Origin: Antilocapra americana
Lineage: Eukaryota > Chordata > Mammalia > Artiodactyla > Antilocapridae
Assembly: GCA_007570785.1 (NCBI GenBank)
Contig: ML660201.1
Coordinates: forward strand, 33,417,840 to 33,481,839
Direction: 5' to 3'
DNA length: 64,000 nucleotides
In this document: positions 58,706 through 64,000 of the stretch, piece by piece
Layout: each line of letters starts with the position of its first letter
How positions within the stretch are numbered: position 1 is the first letter of the stretch
Program-made: the position numbers and the translations under genes
Notes under the pieces: generated by a model
What the model saw: only the letters and a program-made list of their open reading frames with translations
Database searches by the model: none
What the model was told of the DNA's origin: nothing

Positions 58706-59374
58706 AAGTTAAACCAGTCACAGAGCATTCCCTTCAAAGTCAGACCTTAATTTCCCCAAATTACCATTGTTCCACACAACACACTTTGAAAAACTGTGTC
58801 ATATCCTGCTCCTACCTTGCCTTACCACTGTCTTGCTTCTGGGGGGCTGAGGACAATCTGTTCTATTTTGCGCAGATCCTGGCCAGTCCTGATCGACTCT
58901 CCAAATAGCCCTGCTTTGATTCAGTCCTCTCATCTTCATGCTTCACTTTCTTTCACTTTTGTGCTGGGAGCACCAGAAGGAAAAACATAATGAAATCCTC
59001 CATTTTGTAAACCTGCTTGGTGATAAAATATTTTTTCCCCAAGAAAAACTAAAGGAAGGCTCTGGTCATTCAGGGTAAAACTGAATTACTAGAACCACTT
59101 ATAGGTTGGGTTCACAGTCTCACCAACAGGAACAGACCTGGTAAAAAATAAGTCTCAGTGTCAGGTTCATTATTGGCTGCCCCATATGTATAGTGGGAAG
59201 AAGTCTATTTTTTTTTTTCCACTGATAAGGATTTTTGTTATTGAAATAGCCTCTATTATTGAAGAGCCTCTATTTACTGGGCATTCAGCCTCTATTTACT
59301 TGCATTCAGCCCCATTCCTCCAGGTTACTCATTGAATTCTTGGGAGAGCACTGAAATCAAAGCCCACAGAAGCC

Positions 59375-59610
59375 ACAGAGTATAGCAGTTAAGCCTCCAG
59401 GCCCCTAAGTCAGATCGCCTGACACGCTTTTACCAGCTCTGCCATTGAGGCAAGTTACTTAACTCCTCAGGGGCCTCGGCGTCTTCATCTGTAAAATGGG
59501 TGTCACGGTGGCCTTACCCAGTAGGGTTCCTGGGGAGCATAAATGAAATAGGGAGATAAAGCTATCTGCATGTCACTGGACAGGCAGCAGGGGCACAGTA
59601 AATATTAGCT
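59375..59610 (+). mobile_element. MIR SINE, nearly full length, sense
   Basis: agtatagcagttaagcctcc, caagttacttaactcctcag, cgtcttcatctgtaaaatgg and gggcacagtaaatattagct. Confidence 0.88.
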
Positions 59611-60488
59611 GTTCATGTTATCACATTTTCATAGGCCCAGGGCTTGCCATAAGGTTGCAGAATTGGTCATGGTGGTGAAAGATGCAAGCTTGCTTGTGAT
59701 GGGAGGATGGGACTCAGCCTGAGCAGAGGCTGAGCCTGGACCACACCATGTGGATTTTGTCCACATGGGCCTTTCCCCACCCAGGACCGAGGCATATGGG
59801 ATGCTTCCTGTGTCCAGGCATGGGCTTCTAGACAAATGCTTTGACTGTACCAGGTTTCTGCTCTGTGGGTTAGGGGCAGCCATACAGAAAGGGGGGAACT
59901 TGGCCCACCTGTAAGATTGGAGAGAAAAGGTTGGCATTCTGAGCTCCTCTGCCAGTGACATTTTGTGCTTCCCTAACTCATGAGTGCACTCAGGATGTCA
60001 GAGGATCCTCAGCCCCCATCCAGGAAATTCCCCCCTGCCACAACTCCCCCCACCCCAAAAGATGCCCATTCTCAGACCTACTGTCTCTCCTTCCATCCCA
60101 GAGGAGCTTCCAGAATGGCCCTCAGAGCCAGGCGCAGTGAAGGGAGATTCCTGTAAGCAGGATGGGAGGGGTGTCCTTGGGTCTCTGTGCTGCTTTGTGT
60201 TCCTCGGGGATGGGACAGGGTCTGAGAGGAGCTGGGAGCCTGTGTTTCTGAGGGCTCGGTGCCTGGCCCTGAGGCCTAATCATCACTGTTTTTCTGAGGG
60301 AAGGGCTCTAAATCCAAGAATTACTTTCAAATTAAAAATTCAAGTTGTATTACTGTATGGGAGATGGACTCAATTCCTGTTTTGTTTTGTTTTTTTAAAT
60401 CTTTCAGTTCATTTACAACCAAAGGAGTTTAAGTAGCATGAGATAAATAATGTGTGTATGTGTAGCAAGCACAGAATCAGTTCTCTTT

Positions 60489-60702
60489 GGGGCTTCCTTG
60501 GTGGCTTAGAGGGTAAAGTGTCCGCCTGCACTGCAGGAGACCTGGGTTCAATCCCTGGGTCAGGAAGATGCCCTGGAGAAGGAAATGGCAACCCATTCCA
60601 GTACTCTTGCCTGGAAAATCCCATGGACAGAGGAGCCTGGGAAGCTGCAGTCCATGGGGTCACAAAGAGTCGGACACGACTGAGCGACTTCACTTTGACT
60701 TT
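60489..60702 (+). mobile_element. Bov-tA-type SINE
   Basis: Starts ggggcttccttggtggctta, then tgggttcaatccctgggtc, and ends gagtcggacacgactgagcg followed by acttcactttga. Near consensus. Confidence 0.94.
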
Positions 60703-61519
60703 AACCCACAATTCATTTTTGAAAACTCAATTATCCGCTAAGTATAAAAATCATACATTTACTACAGACAAGTGGAATGAAACTCTTTTATATATGTGTA
60801 CATTTTATTCTATATGATCCCATAGAAGCTAGATATTTATACATTGTGTATGTGTGTACACATTTGTGTTTGTGTGATTAGGACTTTATTTGGAAAAAAA
60901 ACAAATACTGTTGTTTTTATTTTAATGGACAGTTTCACTCCCAGCAGTTCCAAAGAAATGTAAATAAGCACACTTCAATCAAAGATGAGTTGGCTTTCCT
61001 AAATTATACGAATCAACCTCCCTTAGTCATATTGACTGCAGAAAGCAGAGAAAAAAGTGAAAAGTATGAACTATAAACTATTCTTAATGGAATGCAGAGT
61101 CTGTCATTTTAATTATATGTAATAGCTGAGACTCTGCTAACAAAATATTTATTGAAAAGAGATTTTTAGAGGACTTGCTTTAATGGAGAAATAAAAATGA
61201 TTTACAGTTAATGTTTCATTGTATGAGAGTGGATACTTCAAAAGTGCTGGAAAACATCTTTTTCTCTGAAGTAGGCACTGTTTCCATGACAATTATGTTT
61301 ATGCTATTTATTTTCTCAATATATATATTTTTTATTCTGTACTAGAAATAAGTGTTAGTTCAACCTTTACCTAAATGACATTAATAGAGTCCTAGTTAAT
61401 GAAATAACATGAACATTGTAGAGCGAGTATCAGTGATTTTATAATTACCCAGACTATTCCTCATCTCCATGAGAACAGGCTGTGATGGAAATTCACACAT
61501 TAAAAAGCACCATTATGAC

Positions 61520-61700
61520 AATGATCATTAATGATTGAGCACGTATGTTAGGCCAAGTGCTATTCTGGGCACTTTATATGCTTTCTTTCATTTGCAGCGA
61601 ACCTAAAAAGGGAGACTTGTGTTATCCCCATTTTACAGATACAGCAGAAAACTGAGGTTTAAAGAGGTTATTTAAAGATATGATGCAAGTCTGAGGCAGT
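61520..61700 (-). mobile_element. MIR SINE, antisense
   Basis: gattgagcacgtatgttagg, gttatccccattttacagat and gaaaactgaggtttaaagag. Confidence 0.82.
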
Positions 61701-61957
61701 CTGATCTCTGCTGCTGGGGCAGGAAGAGTTTGGGTGAAAAAAAAGCTTTAATGAGATGGAAGGCATTTCTACTATGTCAGCATTCTCAAGGCCACCAGAT
61801 CTATATACTCCAGCCTAGGAGAAAAGTTCCTGACTAGAAAGCCAGTTGTTCTGGCATCAGCTCTAGTTGATGATGTCAGACTAGCTCCAGAACTAACATG
61901 AGCCCCTAAAACCAAGATCCAGTGGGGTGATAGAACTCGGTCTTCCAACTTATTCTT

Positions 61958-62170
61958 GTGCGCGCATGCTCAGCCGCTCAGTCATGTTCGACTCTTTGTG
62001 ACTCCTTGGACTGTAGCCCGCCAGGCTCCTCTGGCCATGGGATTTTTCAGGAAAGAATACTGGAGTGATTTGCCACTTCCTCCTCTATGAGGATCTTCCT
62101 GACTAAAGGATCCAACCCTCATCTCCTGTGTTGCAGGCCAATTCTTTACCACGGAGCCATCAGGGAAGCC
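61958..62170 (-). mobile_element. Bov-tA-type SINE, antisense
   Basis: Reverse-oriented: gctcagccgctcagtcatgt at the left and gagccatcagggaagccc at the right. Confidence 0.93.
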
Positions 62171-62584
62171 CTCCAAGTTAATCTCAGTCATAATCAAAAG
62201 CATGCAAATTTTTTAAAAAATGAAACTTATATGTTTTTTTTTCCTTCAAAATTGACAACTGTTTTTCTTTTTCTTTCTTTTAATGAGATTATCCACTGTT
62301 TTCAAAAGAACTTCCATATGAATCAAATATGGCTCAAAGAGATCCTGCTATGTGCCCACAAGTATGATTCATGCCAACATTAGTCCCAATGAAGAAAACC
62401 GTCTTAGACGCCTAACCCTGTGCAGGAGTCAGGGGTGGAGGGTGGCTCATATGACGTGGTAATTTACAAACTAGGATATGATGCCACAGTTAAACAAGAG
62501 GTTTTTCATGATATGGGGAAGGACTAAGGGGGCTGAGTAGCAAGGCCATTTGAATTGCAGCTCACAGATAAGAGTGTACTTGTT

Positions 62585-62935
62585 CAGCCTTCTTTAGTTC
62601 ATTCAACAAATGTGTGTTTAGACCACTGCTAGGTTTGGGGGACCCTAGTATTCTAACAAGGCACTGGCCTTGCCGTCACAGGGCTTACATTCCAGGGGGA
62701 AGACAGACATAAAGAGAGAACTGCCCCATTTTATAGGGTGCTGTGCAGCTGGTAACTCAGTCAGAATGATTTCTCAGAGGAAGTGGCCTCTGGGCTGAGT
62801 TCTGAAGAATTTACCAGACAAAAGCTGGTAAATGCACATAGAGTCCAGTTCATACAGAGCTGGGCAGAGAGTTCCAGCTAGAGGAGCCACATGTGCAAAA
62901 GCCCTGTGTTAAGAGGCATGTTAGGGGAACAACCC
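62585..62935 (-). mobile_element. L2 LINE, antisense
   Basis: agttcattcaacaaatgtgt, cagggcttacattccagggg, tctcagaggaagtggcctct and gtgcaaaagccctgtgttaa, in L2 antisense order. Confidence 0.8.
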
Positions 62936-63001
62936 AAAGAAATGCAGAGGGGAAGAACAGAGCAAGACAAATCCAGACAGGTAGGACTGTATAAGGCTAG
63001 A

Positions 63002-63090
63002 AACCAGGGTTCAGCAAACCTTTTCTGTAAAGGACCAGATAGTAAATATTTTAGGTTTTGCCATCCAGGAGGTAAAAATCATGGATATTA
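63002..63090. mobile_element. Possible DNA-transposon fragment
   Basis: gggttcagcaaaccttttct with agatagtaaatattttaggt resembles a common eutherian hAT-like terminus. Only one end is visible. Confidence 0.5.
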
Positions 63091-63339
63091 CATATGTATT
63101 TATATGACAAGAGTGAAAACAAATTTGTACACACAATTTAGTGATTAAATCCAAAGCAGAATAATAATCGAATGTAAATTTTTGTTATCCAGAATCTACC
63201 AAGGAAATGAATGAAATATTTAGAAAGGATAACATTTTGTTTAATTAGTGTTCTCTGTTACCAAAATTGCTTCAAAGTGTTTATTTGGTAATGCTGATCT
63301 GAAATGAGATGTTCTGCGCTTCATCTTTATGAATGTCTT

Positions 63340-64000
63340 TTTTCAGAGCTAGATATTGCCAAACACTACCATCGTCTACAACCACATCATTTTATTTGAG
63401 CATATTCATGCTTTGGCAGCTGTTGGTGGAATTCCGTTAGATTTTTCTCTTGGTATTTGCCTTTCTGCATGTCATTACATTACAGGTGAATCACTTGTAA
63501 TTGAAAGTGAGATGGAAGTTCTCCTCAGTTACCTCATTAGATGGATTTTGAAACATGAAAATTTCCTTTGCACTTACATCCATGTCCAAAAAATGCTGCT
63601 GAAACTGTAGTTCTCACTCACGAAGTATATCCACTATAAATGTATGTGGAATAGCAATAAAACTTCTCATTTTTAACATTTGACAGATTGGAAAGTGTAT
63701 AAAGCACCTTAACATGATTTATGATTCAAACAATGTTAGTTGTTATTGAAATGACTTTACCACAGTATAACTTTTGCCTGTAAGTGCAGTTTTTGCCTTG
63801 TAGTTTTACCTTCAGTTCATTAAGAAACATTATCAAGTCAGCAGCAAAAGATAATGTCCAAAACCATTAAGTGTTCAATGCAAGTGATTGACAACAGTTC
63901 TTCTTGTTCAGAAAATTATTTATCCCATCCCTGAGCTCAAAATTCATGATAAAACTTTACTACTCCTAAGTCATCCAGTTGATGTATGTTAGGATACGTT
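63340..64000 (-). pseudogene. hAT-Charlie-type transposase-derived pseudogene, runs off the window
   Basis: Minus-strand translation gives broken blocks of the hAT transposase C-terminal region in the expected order. FELRDGINNFLNKKNC lies at about 63895-63945, FLNELKVKLQGK at about 63789-63827, AKEIFMFQNPSNEVTEE at about 63515-63580, LPSHFQLQVIHL at about 63480-63515, and CNDMQKGKYQEKNLTEF with LPKHEYAQIK at about 63390-63470. These resemble the LNELNLxLQGK, QNPF and CNDMLKGKYQEKNLIEFY motifs of Charlie-derived proteins such as SCAND3, FAM200, ZBED5 and GTF2IRD2. The copy is dead: a frame change separates VTEE from LPSHF, a stop replaces the expected Gln before CNDM, and another stop follows AQIK. 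It could be a decayed Charlie element or a processed copy of a domesticated gene. Confidence 0.85.

Larger units (their letters stand above)
56444..64000 (+). other. ADAMTS9 terminal intron (incomplete) or flank
   Basis: More than 7.5 kb follows the last visible donor without the terminal coding exon. Contents: MER5-type fragments, a palindromic DNA transposon, MIR, two Bov-tA copies, L2 and a hAT transposase relic at the right edge. 57610-58560, 58710-59370, 59615-60485 and 60705-61515 hold nothing I recognise. Confidence 0.75.

Noticed and set aside
63653..63662. AATAAA as the ADAMTS9 polyadenylation signal
   Set aside because: No stop-codon exon precedes it, and it lies inside the antisense hAT relic.
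1..64000. CRISPR arrays, bacterial-type operons, rRNA or tRNA genes
   Set aside because: The sequence is mammalian intronic DNA. No spaced direct repeats or cloverleaf genes were seen apart from tRNA-derived SINEs.

Overview
The window is mammalian, and specifically ruminant, nuclear DNA. It carries Bov-tA-type SINEs and BovB LINE copies, which are abundant in ruminants, on a background of general mammalian repeats (MIR, L2, L1, hAT-Charlie fragments). Protein-coding sequence is confined to short exons bounded by GT-AG introns. Species cannot be fixed from the sequence alone.

The one protein-coding gene I can support is the 3' part of ADAMTS9, on the + strand. Eleven exons lie between 227 and 56443 and add up to 1542 nt, or 514 codons, with every splice phase consistent. 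The first six (227-403, 27468-27635, 34117-34290, 44262-44435, 47058-47252, 48605-48737) each encode one thrombospondin type-1 repeat (TSR); these should be the last six of the array. The next five (48935-49029, 49145-49239, 49334-49467, 51255-51346, 56339-56443) encode most of the GON domain. The catalytic metalloprotease half lies upstream of the window. The last coding exon, about 30 residues with the final GON cysteines and the stop codon, was not found and should lie beyond 64000.

Layout: 1-226 is the end of an upstream intron. 404-27467 is a 27 kb intron with a BovB LINE nested in an older L1, two Bov-tA SINEs, several L2, MIR and MER20-like relics, a perfect 18-bp-stem inverted repeat (19650-19695) and an unexplained GC-rich block (19720-20215). 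27636-47057 holds three introns with L1, L2, MIR, a CHR-type SINE and a mariner-type MITE. From 47 to 51 kb the exons crowd together, and three introns are only 94-197 bp long. After 51346 the introns lengthen again. They contain a CpG-dense patch with a CTCF-like motif (55781-55875), a palindromic DNA transposon (57404-57600), two more Bov-tA copies and, at the right edge, a minus-strand remnant of a hAT-Charlie-type transposase gene (about 63340 to the window end).

I found no operon, CRISPR array, RNA gene or undescribed biological system. The points most worth a second look are the hAT transposase relic, the GC-rich block with its adjacent inverted repeat, the CpG/CTCF-like patch, and the compact GON exon cluster whose short introns all carry in-frame stops.
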